The notes under the pieces: model-generated
Database searches by the model: none
What the model was told of the DNA's origin: nothing
Seen by the model: only the letters and a program-made list of their open reading frames with translations
Part shown: positions 28,760 through 37,411 of the stretch, piece by piece
Position numbering within the stretch: the first letter of the stretch is position 1
Layout of the letters: every line of letters starts with the position of its first letter
Translations under genes and position numbers: made by a program
NCBI GenBank assembly: GCA_019748195.1
Contig: JAIEPW010000022.1
Span: 62,001-126,000, forward strand
Reading direction: 5' to 3'
Length of the DNA stretch: 64,000 bases
From: Bryobacteraceae bacterium
GTDB lineage: Bacteria; Acidobacteriota; Terriglobia; Bryobacterales; Bryobacteraceae

Positions 28760-29308
28760 ATGGCAGACAACATGAAGCGCCGAGATTTGTTCAAAGTAAC
28801 CGCGGCGGCCGCGGCCGCGCCCGGGGCGGCGCTGGGGCAGCAGCCGGCCACGGTGACCGCGGCTCCGGCGACGGCGGCCGCAGCCTGGAAGCCGGCGTTG
28901 CTGGACGCGCACGAGAACAGTACCGTGATCGCGCTGTGCGAGCTGATCATCCCGGCCACCGACACTCCGGGAGCAAAAGAAGCCAACGTGAATCGCTACG
29001 TCGATCTGTTCCTGAAGGACGGCGATGCGGAACGCCGGCAGGCGTTCTTCGACGGGTTGCACTGGACCGACGCGCAAGCGATGAGGAAGCACGGCAAGCC
29101 GTTCGCGCGCTGCACGCCGGATCAGCAGACGGCGATGCTTACGGAGATGTCGGCGACGCCGGGTCCGGGGCAGGACTTTTTCCGGCTGGCGAAGGCGATG
29201 ATCGTGGATATCTATTACAAGACCCCCGCCGGATTTCGCGAGCTGAACAAGGGTGGGCGGGCGCCCCAGTCTTTCGGCTGCACGCATAACGGCAAACACC
29301 CCGGATGA
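28760..29308 (+). CDS. Gluconate 2-dehydrogenase subunit 3 family protein
   Basis: 182 residues with a twin-arginine signal MKRRDLFKV and an alanine-rich h-region; the better start may be the ATG at 28772. The core STVIALCELIIPATDTPGAKEANVNRYVDLFL and the C-terminal KAMIVDIYYKTPAGFRELN are typical of the small subunit that accompanies FAD-dependent GMC-type sugar/alcohol dehydrogenases and helps export them. The large GMC subunit is not adjacent; a permease gene overlaps its end by 4 bp. Confidence 0.88.
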   Translation: MADNMKRRDLFKVTAAAAAAPGAALGQQPATVTAAPATAAAAWKPALLDAHENSTVIALCELIIPATDTPGAKEANVNRYVDLFLKDGDAERRQAFFDGLHWTDAQAMRKHGKPFARCTPDQQTAMLTEMSATPGPGQDFFRLAKAMIVDIYYKTPAGFRELNKGGRAPQSFGCTHNGKHPG

Positions 29309-30624
29309 GCGGCGGCCTGCGGCGCGAGCTCGGGCTGCGGGACGTGATTCTGTTCAGCATGGCGTGCGTCATCGGCACGCGATGGCTGGGCGCGGCTGCC
29401 CATTCGGGGGCCGAGACGGTTCCCCTGTGGATCGGCGCGGCGGCACTGTTCCTGGTGCCGTATGCCTTGGCGATCGGCACGTTATCGGAACGCGATCCAC
29501 GGGCGGGCGGCTTCTATCACTGGATCAAGGCCGACTTCGGAGAGTGGCCGGCGTTCCTCTGCTTCTGGCTGTACTGGACCGGAATCGCCTGCTGGTTTCC
29601 CAACGCGGCAATGTCATACATGAGCACCATCCTGTACACACTGGGTGGCGATTCTCGCGCCATGGCGAACTCGCAGGGGGTTGTAGTGGGTCTTTCGCTG
29701 GCGGTGATCTGGCTGGCGTTGTTGACCAACGTGGTGGGCATGAAGGTAGGGAAGTGGACCGAGAATCTGGGCGCGATGGCGGTGTACGCGTTGTGGGCGG
29801 TGCTGGTTATGGCGGCGTACGTGGCATGGCGGTCGCGCGGGGTGGCCGCGCCGCTGGATTTTCGCGTCACGCCGGACCTGGGAACCATCGCATTGTGGTC
29901 ACAGATCGCGTTTGCGTTGTCCGGGCTGGAGTTGACATCGCTGATGGGCGGGGAGATCAAGGATCCCAAGCGAACGATTCCGATCGCGGGCGGGGTGGCG
30001 GCGGGCGCGGCGGCCCTGTTCTACGCGGCGGGCACGCTGGCGATGCTGGTGCTGCTGCGGCCGGCGGACGTGAACGAGATCAACGGGGTTGGCCAGGCCG
30101 CGGCGGAGGCAGGCACGATCTTCGGCGCGCCGTGGATGCCGCCGGCGATCGCGCTGATGGTTCTGATGAACGCAGCCGGGCAATTCGGAGGGCTCGCGTC
30201 GGGAACCGCGCGGCTGCCGTTCGCCGTGGGAGCGGACAAGCGGCTGCCGGCGGCGTTCGCGCGCATTCATCCCAGGTGGGGCACGCCGCACGTTTCGATG
30301 TTATTTTTCGGGACGGTCTGCTCCTTCTTTCTGCTGGCGATGCAACTTGGCGACACCATGCGCACGGCGTATCAGGAGCTGGTTTCGATGATGGTGCTGA
30401 CCACGTTCGTGCCCACGGGAGCGATCTTCCTGTGTGCGTGGAAAGCGGGGCGGCGCTGGAGCGCGGCTTGCGGGGCGGGGGTAACGGCGCTGGCAATGCT
30501 CCTGTCCCTGGCTCCACCGGAAGGCGCATCGCCGCTGGTATACGAAGCGAAGATACTGGGTGGAACCGGCATCATTGTACTGACAGGTAGACTGCTTTAT
30601 AGGCGTTCTTCCGCCCCGCGATGA
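29305..30624 (+). CDS. APC-family amino-acid/polyamine permease
   Basis: 439 residues with about 12 hydrophobic segments. TM1 carries the APC signature region (LRDVILFSMACVIGTRWLG), TM6 is in IALWSQIAFALSGLELTSLMGGEIKDPKRTIP, and a conserved helix reads FGGLASGTARLPFAVGADKRLP. Probable inner-membrane amino-acid transporter; substrate not evident. ATG overlaps the previous stop, and its own stop overlaps folC by 4 bp. Confidence 0.9.
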   Translation: MSGGLRRELGLRDVILFSMACVIGTRWLGAAAHSGAETVPLWIGAAALFLVPYALAIGTLSERDPRAGGFYHWIKADFGEWPAFLCFWLYWTGIACWFPNAAMSYMSTILYTLGGDSRAMANSQGVVVGLSLAVIWLALLTNVVGMKVGKWTENLGAMAVYALWAVLVMAAYVAWRSRGVAAPLDFRVTPDLGTIALWSQIAFALSGLELTSLMGGEIKDPKRTIPIAGGVAAGAAALFYAAGTLAMLVLLRPADVNEINGVGQAAAEAGTIFGAPWMPPAIALMVLMNAAGQFGGLASGTARLPFAVGADKRLPAAFARIHPRWGTPHVSMLFFGTVCSFFLLAMQLGDTMRTAYQELVSMMVLTTFVPTGAIFLCAWKAGRRWSAACGAGVTALAMLLSLAPPEGASPLVYEAKILGGTGIIVLTGRLLYRRSSAPR

Positions 30625-31880
30625 ACTACCCGGAATCGGTTCAATTTCTCTATTCTCTCGGCAATGAGTTGAAGACGGTGAAGCTCGGCCTGCAACGCAT
30701 TCAGGCGGTGCTGGACGCGCTGGGCAACCCGGAACGGCGGATGCGAATCGTGCATGTCGCCGGGACAAACGGCAAGGGTTCCACGTGCGCGATGATCGAA
30801 GCCGCGATGCGCGCCGCGGGCAGGCGCACCGGGCTGTTCACTTCGCCGCACCTGGTGGAGCCCGCGGAGCGGATTCAGATCGGCGGGGCGCCGGTAAGCC
30901 GCGCCGATTTCAGCCGCGCGTTCGACGCGGTTCACGCCGCCGTGGATGCGTTGATCGAGCGCGGCGCCATCGACGGGCACACCAGCTACTTCGAGACGAT
31001 CACCGCGATGGGGTTCTGGCTCTTTCGCGAGGCGGCGATCGAGTGGCTGGTGCTCGAAGTGGGCTTGGGTGGACGATTGGACGCGACCAACTGCGTGACG
31101 CCGGAGCTATGCGTGATCACGCCGGTGGACTTCGATCACGAACAGTACCTGGGCGGAACGCTGGAGAGCATCGCCTTCGAGAAAGCCGGGATTTTGAAAG
31201 CAGGCGTGCCGGCGGTGATCGCGCCGCAACACGCCGAGGCGATGGCCGTGATCGAGGCTCGAGCGCGGGAGCTGGGTGTGGAACCGTGGCGCGCGGCGGA
31301 GTGGACGGTGCGGGACCTGGAGATGAACGCGCGAGGCTGCCGGTACCGGGCGGAGAACGCGGAGGGTGCGCTGGAAGTCCGCTGTCCGCTCGCGGGCGAG
31401 CACCAGGTGCAGAACTCGCTCACCGCGGCTCTGGCGCTTTCGCGCCTGGGGGTGGATCTCGCAGGCATGTCGGACGCAGTCTGGCCGGGCCGGCTGGAGC
31501 GCGTGTCGGAGCAGCCGGAGGTGATTCTGGATGGGGCGCACAACCCGGCGGGGGCTCGCGCGCTGGCTGCGTACATCAAGAGGTTCTACGGCGGGCGGCG
31601 GGTGCGGATGATCTACGGGACCATGCGTGACAAGGCGATTGAGGAGATCGCCGAGGTGCTGCTTCCTCTGGCGCAGGATCTGGTCCTGACCGCGCCCGAT
31701 TCTCCGCGCGCCCTGCGTCCCGCGGTGATTCGCGACTTTCTGGACAGGCCTGGAGCGCGCATCGCGGAAAACGTCGCGCAGGCGATCGAGATGATGCAGC
31801 CGGCGCAGGAGAACGATGTCCTGTTTATCACCGGGTCGCTGTTTCTGGTGGGCGAAGCGCGGGCGCTGCTCGTAAAATGA
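30621..31880 (+). CDS. folC: Bifunctional folylpolyglutamate/dihydrofolate synthase
   Basis: 419 residues of the Mur-ligase superfamily. P-loop HVAGTNGKGSTCAMIEAA at about residue 45, then TSPHLVEPAERIQIGG, HTSYFETITAMGFWLF, the Mg-binding LVLEVGLGGRLDATN, and the C-terminal domain starting VILDGAHNPAGARAL. It adds glutamate to dihydropteroate and folates. Usually paired with accD; here it is followed by plsC with a 4-bp overlap. Confidence 0.95.
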   Translation: MNYPESVQFLYSLGNELKTVKLGLQRIQAVLDALGNPERRMRIVHVAGTNGKGSTCAMIEAAMRAAGRRTGLFTSPHLVEPAERIQIGGAPVSRADFSRAFDAVHAAVDALIERGAIDGHTSYFETITAMGFWLFREAAIEWLVLEVGLGGRLDATNCVTPELCVITPVDFDHEQYLGGTLESIAFEKAGILKAGVPAVIAPQHAEAMAVIEARARELGVEPWRAAEWTVRDLEMNARGCRYRAENAEGALEVRCPLAGEHQVQNSLTAALALSRLGVDLAGMSDAVWPGRLERVSEQPEVILDGAHNPAGARALAAYIKRFYGGRRVRMIYGTMRDKAIEEIAEVLLPLAQDLVLTAPDSPRALRPAVIRDFLDRPGARIAENVAQAIEMMQPAQENDVLFITGSLFLVGEARALLVK

Positions 31881-32602
31881 TCGGAATGCGCAAGCTTGTA
31901 TCGCTGCTGGTGCGCGACCCGCTGGTCGTGATTCTGACGGCGGCCTACGGCACGGCGGGCATTCTGGTCTCGCTGGTGGATCGCGACGGGCGGAAGCAGA
32001 CCAAAGTGGCGCGGCGCTGGGCGCGCAACCTGCTGCGGGTGGCGGGCGCGGCGGTTCGAGTCGAGGGCATCGAGCGGATCGACCCGCAGGCGAACTATGT
32101 GTTCGCATCCAATCACGCCAGCTACATGGATACTCCGCTGATTGTCGGCTATGTTCCGGCGGAGTTCCGGTTTCTGGCGAAGAAGAGCCTGTTCAAGCTG
32201 CCGTTCATCGGCAATCACCTCACGCTGGCCGGCCACATACCGGTGGAACGCGAGGATCCGCGCGCGGCAGTGAAGACGATGTCGCTGGCGGCGGAGACGA
32301 TTCGCGGGCGCAACGTGTCGCTGATCGTGTTCCCGGAGGGCGGGCGGTCCATGGACGGGAGCTTGAAGACGTTCAAAGAGGGGGCGGCGCTGATCGCGAT
32401 CAAGGCGGGAGTGCCGGTGGTTCCGCTGGCGCTGCAGGGGACCCATCATTTGTTGCCGATGCACGGGCGGATCGTGAATCCGGGTCCGGTGAAGCTGATG
32501 GTTGGTGAGCCGATCCCGACTGTGGGCTTGACGCTGAAGGATCGCGACAAGCTGACGGACCGGACGCGGCAGGCGATCGCGGCGATGCTGGGCGAGATAT
32601 AG
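31877..32602 (+). CDS. plsC: 1-acyl-sn-glycerol-3-phosphate acyltransferase
   Basis: 241 residues. Makes phosphatidic acid from lysophosphatidic acid at the inner membrane. Catalytic NHASYMDTP (HX4D) at about residue 75, the EFRFLAKKSLFKLPFIG block, and the phosphate-binding VFPEGGRSMDG are all present, plus VPVVPLALQGTHHLLP. One N-terminal hydrophobic segment (about 12-27). Its ATG overlaps the folC stop. Confidence 0.93.
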   Translation: MIGMRKLVSLLVRDPLVVILTAAYGTAGILVSLVDRDGRKQTKVARRWARNLLRVAGAAVRVEGIERIDPQANYVFASNHASYMDTPLIVGYVPAEFRFLAKKSLFKLPFIGNHLTLAGHIPVEREDPRAAVKTMSLAAETIRGRNVSLIVFPEGGRSMDGSLKTFKEGAALIAIKAGVPVVPLALQGTHHLLPMHGRIVNPGPVKLMVGEPIPTVGLTLKDRDKLTDRTRQAIAAMLGEI

Positions 32603-32612
32603 CTTGCCGCGG

Positions 32613-32999
32613 CTACCAGATCACCCGAACCGGATACTGGGCCAGGGTTTCATCCGGCGAGAGGATGGCCATGTCGTGCAGGATCGCCTGCGAGATCAGC
32701 AGGCGATCGAACGGATCGGAGTGGAGCTGGATCAATTGAGCCGCGTGTAGTACCTCGCGCTCGTCCACCGGCAGAGGTTCGATGCCGCTCTCTTCCCGCA
32801 GCCGGGGAATGTAATACATCGGCGATTTGGGCAGGGGCAGCTTTCCGCGCGAGTACTTGATGCCGATCTCCCAGGCGGAAGCGGCGCTCAGGTAGCGGGA
32901 GTTGGAGGCGTCGAGGAACGCCGTCCGGGCAGCCTCACTCAGCTTGTCCGGATCCGCCACTGCCCACAAGAAGACGCAGGTATCCAGCAGAAGCTTCAT
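32613..32999 (-). CDS. vapC: PIN-domain toxin (VapC family)
   Basis: 128 residues; a small Mg-dependent endoribonuclease. Acidic active-site residues are visible in LLLDTCVFLWA (Asp6), the ASAWEIGIK helix (Glu), DPFDRLLISQA and the final SPDETLAQYPV. It is encoded directly after its antitoxin gene with a 4-bp overlap, the usual antitoxin-first order. Confidence 0.93.
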   Translation of the reverse strand: MKLLLDTCVFLWAVADPDKLSEAARTAFLDASNSRYLSAASAWEIGIKYSRGKLPLPKSPMYYIPRLREESGIEPLPVDEREVLHAAQLIQLHSDPFDRLLISQAILHDMAILSPDETLAQYPVRVIW

Positions 33000-33238
33000 T
33001 CGCCCTGAAACGCTTTCAGTAGGTCCTCCGGAAGGGGCTCGAAGAACGAGTCGGGGAGTTGGAACTCGCCTTTGGCGACACCCAGCTTCGGCGGCCTGGA
33101 CGAGGGCTGGCTAACGGCGCGCAGTTCCGCGACGGGGTGGTTGTGGTTGCAGATCATGACGGACTCCCCGGGTTTGAGCTCGGCCAGGTAGCGAGACAAA
33201 TATGTCTTGACTTCATTGATGTTCGCCTGCTTAGCCAT
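32996..33238 (-). CDS. Phd/YefM-type antitoxin
   Basis: 80 residues. The N-terminal AKQANINEVKTYLSRYLAELKPGESVMICNHN is the Phd/YefM DNA-binding and dimerisation fold. The C-terminal stretch after about residue 45 is variable, with a FELPDSF-like toxin-binding tail. It should neutralise the PIN toxin and repress the operon. Confidence 0.92.
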   Translation of the reverse strand: MAKQANINEVKTYLSRYLAELKPGESVMICNHNHPVAELRAVSQPSSRPPKLGVAKGEFQLPDSFFEPLPEDLLKAFQGE

Positions 33239-33262
33239 CTTGGTTGCTACACCCGTGAGTCT

Positions 33263-33291
33263 ATTGTGACTTTATTGGGGATCGATGTCAA
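33263..33291 (-). promoter_or_regulatory. Promoter of the toxin-antitoxin operon
   Basis: On the minus strand a perfect -35 box TTGACA (33286-33291) is followed, after exactly 17 bp, by CACAAT (33263-33268) as a -10 box, about 25 bp before the antitoxin ATG. An inverted GTGAGTC/GACT repeat overlaps the -10 region (about 33255-33271) and is a candidate autorepression operator. Confidence 0.65.
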
Positions 33292-33297
33292 GACTTA

Positions 33298-35268
33298 CTA
33301 GTGAGTCAAGGTGTTGACCTTCTCACCCCAGATCCACCGGCTGAACCAATCGTAGTTGTGCTCCATGGCGGCCTTTTGCTCCTTGGGCTTATCGACGCCA
33401 TGACCGAATCCTTTGTAAACAATCAACTTAACTGGCACGTTACGGTCCTGGAGCCCGCGGTAGAGCTCGTACGCGTTGGGAATGGGAACGCGTTTGTCGA
33501 ACTCGCCGTGCTGAATCAAAGTGGGCGTCTTCGCGTTATTGATGTAGGACATCGGCGAGGTCTTGCGATAGATCTCGGGGTCCTCCCAGGGGGTGGCTTT
33601 GAGGTACTGGCGGGTGAATGGATCGATGTCGGTATTGACGTAGTATGTTCGCCAATCGGAGATCCCGGCGCCGACCGATATGGCCTTGAATCTGGTTGAG
33701 AATGTAGTCAGAAACGCGGATATGTAACCGCCTTGGCTCCAGCCCATCGCTCCCACACGTTCGGGGTCGATGTAGCCCTTGGCGATCAGGAAATCGACGC
33801 CGCTTACGACGTCATCGTGGTCGCCGAGTCCCAGGTTGCGGACGTTCAGCGAGCGGAACTTCTCGCCGTATCCGGCCGAGCCGCGGTAGTTCGGCCTCAG
33901 AATCACGGCGCCTTTCGCCGCGAAACGCTCGATCGGGTAGGTGCGATCGGGGTTAACGGCTGGCAGATCGATGCCGGCGGGACCGCCGTGGATGATTACC
34001 AGCAGGGGGTATTTTTTCGACGGATCGAAGTCATGGGGCTTGATCAGGATACCTTCAATGAGCGCCCCGTCCTTCGATTTCCACTCCACCACGTCGCGCG
34101 TGGCAAGCTGGAACGGTTTCAACTGCTCGGCGAATGAGGTAATGGGACGGGCGGCGAAGCCGGCCAGCGTGGAAGTGCAGATCTCAGCCATGCGATTCGG
34201 GAAGGAACAGGTGAACGCCGCCTTCGCGAAATCCCGGGTAAAGCTCGCCGAGCCGAAGAGACCCTCCGCGGGTGCGCTGAGCTTTTGGAAGTCGCCGGTG
34301 GCGGGGTTCAGCCGGAACAGGTGCTGTGTGGTTTTCTGAAAGCCGCTGAAGTAGATCCCCTCGGGACCCCAGTCGATCAGGCTGGCGTTCTCGTCGAACT
34401 TACCCGAGACCACTCGCACCGGGCCGCCATCCGCGGGGGCGATTCCGATCCGGCGGTTGGTGAAGAAGTAGTAGGGATCTCCATTGGCGGTCTGGAAAGC
34501 GATTTGCGCGCCGTCGGGGGACCAGACGGGGCTGGTGTCGGGGCCGTCGACCGAAACCACTTTCCGAAGGCCCTTGTCGGACAGCCGGACGATGTAAATG
34601 TCCGATGTCCCGGAGCTCGCGATGTCGGGGTCGCGGGCAGCGCTGAAAGCGATGCGCTGGGAGTCGGGGGACCAGGCGAGCTCGCCCACGCTGAATTCTG
34701 CTCCCCCGGTGAGAGGTGTGGGCTTCGCCTTGGCGGGCGGCGTGGCTACCTCCACGGTCCAGATGTGGTTCATGTTGTGGTCGCCCCTGAAGACCTCGAA
34801 GGCGCCGAACTTTTCCTCGCGCTCCTTGCGGGCCTTGGAGGGCGGCCCGGAGGAGACGAAGGCGATTTTCTTTCCGTCCGGCGACCATTGGAACGCGCCG
34901 GCGTTTCCGTCGAAGTCGGTGAGCGGAGTGGCTTCGCCGCCGGTGGGCGAAATCAGGTAAATCTGCGTCTTGCCGTCGCGCGAACTGGAGAATGCGAGCT
35001 TTTTCGAATCGGGGGACCACTGCGGGCTCGAGCTCGACTTCTTGGCGTGGGTAAGCTGGTATCTTTCGCCGGTGGTGGAATCGTAAATCCAGATCTGTGT
35101 CCGGAAGGCGTTCTCCTCCCAGTCGGCTTCAGTGACGGTATAGGCGATCAGGCGGCCGTCAGGGGAAATCCGAGGGGATCCGCCGGTCTTCATGCTGAGC
35201 GACTGGTCGGCGGTGGGCGTCTGCGCCCACAGAGCCGCGGACAGGAGAAACATTACGATCCGGTGCAT
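33298..35268 (-). CDS. S9-family prolyl oligopeptidase-like peptidase, exported
   Basis: 656 residues from the ATG at 35268; the longer upstream frame is antisense to the next gene. Signal peptide VMFLLSAALWAQ. Residues about 25-390 form a TolB/WD40-like propeller with repeats such as SPQWSPDSKKLAF, AFQWSPDGKKIAF and SPVWSPDGAQIAF. Residues about 400-656 are the peptidase S9 domain with nucleophile in MGWSQGGYISAF and catalytic His in KGFGHGVDKPKEQ. It probably degrades peptides in the periplasm. Start codon is only 9 bp from that of the divergent gene. Confidence 0.93.
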   Translation of the reverse strand: MHRIVMFLLSAALWAQTPTADQSLSMKTGGSPRISPDGRLIAYTVTEADWEENAFRTQIWIYDSTTGERYQLTHAKKSSSSPQWSPDSKKLAFSSSRDGKTQIYLISPTGGEATPLTDFDGNAGAFQWSPDGKKIAFVSSGPPSKARKEREEKFGAFEVFRGDHNMNHIWTVEVATPPAKAKPTPLTGGAEFSVGELAWSPDSQRIAFSAARDPDIASSGTSDIYIVRLSDKGLRKVVSVDGPDTSPVWSPDGAQIAFQTANGDPYYFFTNRRIGIAPADGGPVRVVSGKFDENASLIDWGPEGIYFSGFQKTTQHLFRLNPATGDFQKLSAPAEGLFGSASFTRDFAKAAFTCSFPNRMAEICTSTLAGFAARPITSFAEQLKPFQLATRDVVEWKSKDGALIEGILIKPHDFDPSKKYPLLVIIHGGPAGIDLPAVNPDRTYPIERFAAKGAVILRPNYRGSAGYGEKFRSLNVRNLGLGDHDDVVSGVDFLIAKGYIDPERVGAMGWSQGGYISAFLTTFSTRFKAISVGAGISDWRTYYVNTDIDPFTRQYLKATPWEDPEIYRKTSPMSYINNAKTPTLIQHGEFDKRVPIPNAYELYRGLQDRNVPVKLIVYKGFGHGVDKPKEQKAAMEHNYDWFSRWIWGEKVNTLTH

Positions 35269-35277
35269 GCAACTATT

Positions 35278-36396
35278 ATGGAATCGATGTCCACCCTTGT
35301 CAGCCGCCTGATCCAGAACCGGCACGCCGAGGAAGACGCGCCCTATAGCGACGCGGAACGCGCGGTGATCAGCCTGGCGGGTTATGAAGAGGCACGGCGG
35401 GAGATCTGCCAGTGGGACGGCTACGAGCCGACGCCGCTGCGGGAACTGAAGGTGGACTCGGCCAAGGTCTTCTTCAAGGACGAAGGGGAACGGTTCGGGC
35501 TGGGCAGTTTCAAGGCGCTGGGCGGGGCCTACGCGCTGGCGAAGCTGGTTGCGAAGCTTGGGCCGGGGATCACCGTGTGCTGCGCAACGGACGGCAATCA
35601 CGGCCGCAGCGTGGCATGGGGCGCGCGGATGTTCGGCTGCCGCTGCGTGATTTTCCTGCACGAGCGGGTGAGCCAGGGCCGGGAAGCCGCCATCAAGGCC
35701 TTCGGCGCGGAAATCATCCGCACGCCGGGCACGTACGACGAGTCGGTGCGGTCCGCGGATGCGAGCGCGAAGGCGAACGGCTGGTTCGTGGTTTCCGACA
35801 CGTCCTATCCCGGCTACTGCGACATTCCGGTGGATGTGATGCACGGTTACACGGTGATGGCGGGGGAGGTTCTGAAGCAGATCGGCGAACCGCCCACGCA
35901 CGTCTTTCTGCAGGGCGGCGTGGGTGGGATGGCGGCGGCGGTGGTGGGACACTTCGTGGAATCAGGGCTTCGGCCGGTGTTCGTAATCGTCGAGCCGGAG
36001 AAAGCGAACTGCCTGCAGGCGAGCGCCGATGCCGGAGAACCGCGCACGGTGGGCGGCGATCATGACACGGTGATGGCTTGCCTGGCGTGCGGCGAGGTTT
36101 CGCTGGCTGCATGGCCGATTCTGCGGAATCGCGTGCGGTTCTTCCAGTCGATTCCGGACAGGCCGGCGATGGAGGCGATGCGCATCCTGGCGAGGCAGGG
36201 AATCGTGGCGGGGGAGTCGGGGGTAGCGGGGCTGGCGGGGCTGATGTCGCTTTCGGGGGAGAACCGGGCGCGGGTTGGGCTGACGTCGGGGTCGCGGGTG
36301 CTGGTGATCGGGACGGAGGGGGCGACGGATCCGGAGATTTACCGGCGGATCGTGGGCGAGTTAAGCTCACCAGTTCGCGAACAGGACCTCTCGTAG
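35278..36396 (+). CDS. dpaL: Diaminopropionate ammonia-lyase
   Basis: 372 residues; a PLP enzyme of fold type II that converts 2,3-diaminopropionate to pyruvate and ammonia. The PLP lysine is in FGLGSFKALGGAYA, preceded by FFKDEGERF. TDGNHGRSVAWGA and the phosphate-binding LQGGVGGMAAAV are typical of YgeX. It is slightly shorter than E. coli YgeX (about 398). An alternative ATG is three codons downstream. It diverges from the S9 peptidase, perhaps pointing to a peptide/amino-acid catabolic pair. Confidence 0.9.
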   Translation: MESMSTLVSRLIQNRHAEEDAPYSDAERAVISLAGYEEARREICQWDGYEPTPLRELKVDSAKVFFKDEGERFGLGSFKALGGAYALAKLVAKLGPGITVCCATDGNHGRSVAWGARMFGCRCVIFLHERVSQGREAAIKAFGAEIIRTPGTYDESVRSADASAKANGWFVVSDTSYPGYCDIPVDVMHGYTVMAGEVLKQIGEPPTHVFLQGGVGGMAAAVVGHFVESGLRPVFVIVEPEKANCLQASADAGEPRTVGGDHDTVMACLACGEVSLAAWPILRNRVRFFQSIPDRPAMEAMRILARQGIVAGESGVAGLAGLMSLSGENRARVGLTSGSRVLVIGTEGATDPEIYRRIVGELSSPVREQDLS

Positions 36397-37328
36397 CTTC
36401 TTAACCGGTCCTTCCATCTGCCCACGTCAGCCACATCTTCCATAAGACTTTCAGTGAATATCTTGCGAAGTGTTGCGGTCAAAACGAATAGCCCAGCTTC
36501 CTCCATGAGCTCCGCGTAGTCGTACGGGCCACTATTGATGCGATCGCCGTCTGTGCTCAGAAGGTCATGTCTTTGCCGATAGGGACGGGCGGGAATTTCC
36601 TGCCCGTGGGCGACTATACTCCGAAAAGCGTAGAGATGGCGCAGGACATCAGAGACTTTTGTCTCGGGCTGACAACCGAGGATCGAATCGCGCGGAAATA
36701 CCCACGAGTCGAGGCCAAGGAACCCGCCCAGACGGAGATTGAACCTCTTGGCACCCCCAGCCATCAGAAGCACATCGAGCCCCATCACAAACATGAGTGC
36801 GCCCAGGTTCTTGTTACCGACTTGCATGCCGTGTTCAAGTAGTTGGATGGGGTTCACCACGCGAATGATTGACTTTGCGAATGCCGTTTTGACGCCCTCG
36901 TAAATCACGTCAAATCGATCAAGGCCCTGGTCCTCCAACCGCGCGACTCGCCCAACAAGTGTGCTGCAGAGATTCTTGCCGATGTTCGTCCCGGTGTTAT
37001 CCCAGCCTTCAGAAGTCCGTACGAACTTCAGGAAGATCTGCTTGGCTCCAGTTGGACAGATGACTTGAAGGGCCATGGCCGCTTGGTAGATTCTCCTAAA
37101 ATGATCGTCGTCAGCGTTGCCCTCGACGTGATCGGATTCCACCGCTACGCAGAGCCAGAGCTCGGTAAGCGCTAAAGCCTCTTGATCTTCCTCGGAAACC
37201 CAACGCTTAGCATTCGCGAAGTCCCAGGAAATTGGGCTGAGCGCTCGAATCGAGATCCCGTTGTTGAATTCGCGTGGCCCCGAAACTGATGTGTTCTTTA
37301 GCGGAGTCGCGAAAAGTACCTCGGACAT
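36339..37328 (-). CDS. Hypothetical protein with a HEPN-like motif, lower GC
   Basis: 329 residues with no recognised full-length family. The segment VSDVLRHLYAFRSIVAHGQEIP, about residues 225-246, has the R-x4-H arrangement of HEPN RNases within a helix-rich context (similar to ApeA-like HEPN proteins). The coding sequence is visibly less GC-rich than its neighbours. The last about 19 codons overlap the 3' end of dpaL by 58 bp, so the C-terminal tail (SCSRTGELNSPTIRR) may be acquired by insertion. These traits suggest horizontal arrival, possibly as a defence or stress gene; this is inference. Confidence 0.55.
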   Translation of the reverse strand: MSEVLFATPLKNTSVSGPREFNNGISIRALSPISWDFANAKRWVSEEDQEALALTELWLCVAVESDHVEGNADDDHFRRIYQAAMALQVICPTGAKQIFLKFVRTSEGWDNTGTNIGKNLCSTLVGRVARLEDQGLDRFDVIYEGVKTAFAKSIIRVVNPIQLLEHGMQVGNKNLGALMFVMGLDVLLMAGGAKRFNLRLGGFLGLDSWVFPRDSILGCQPETKVSDVLRHLYAFRSIVAHGQEIPARPYRQRHDLLSTDGDRINSGPYDYAELMEEAGLFVLTATLRKIFTESLMEDVADVGRWKDRLRSYERSCSRTGELNSPTIRR

Positions 37329-37411
37329 AACAACCAGCCTATCGAAAAAGCCTGGATAGATTCCGGGAGCACTGAATCAGTAACGTAAGGTATGGGGAAA
37401 GGAGGAACATG

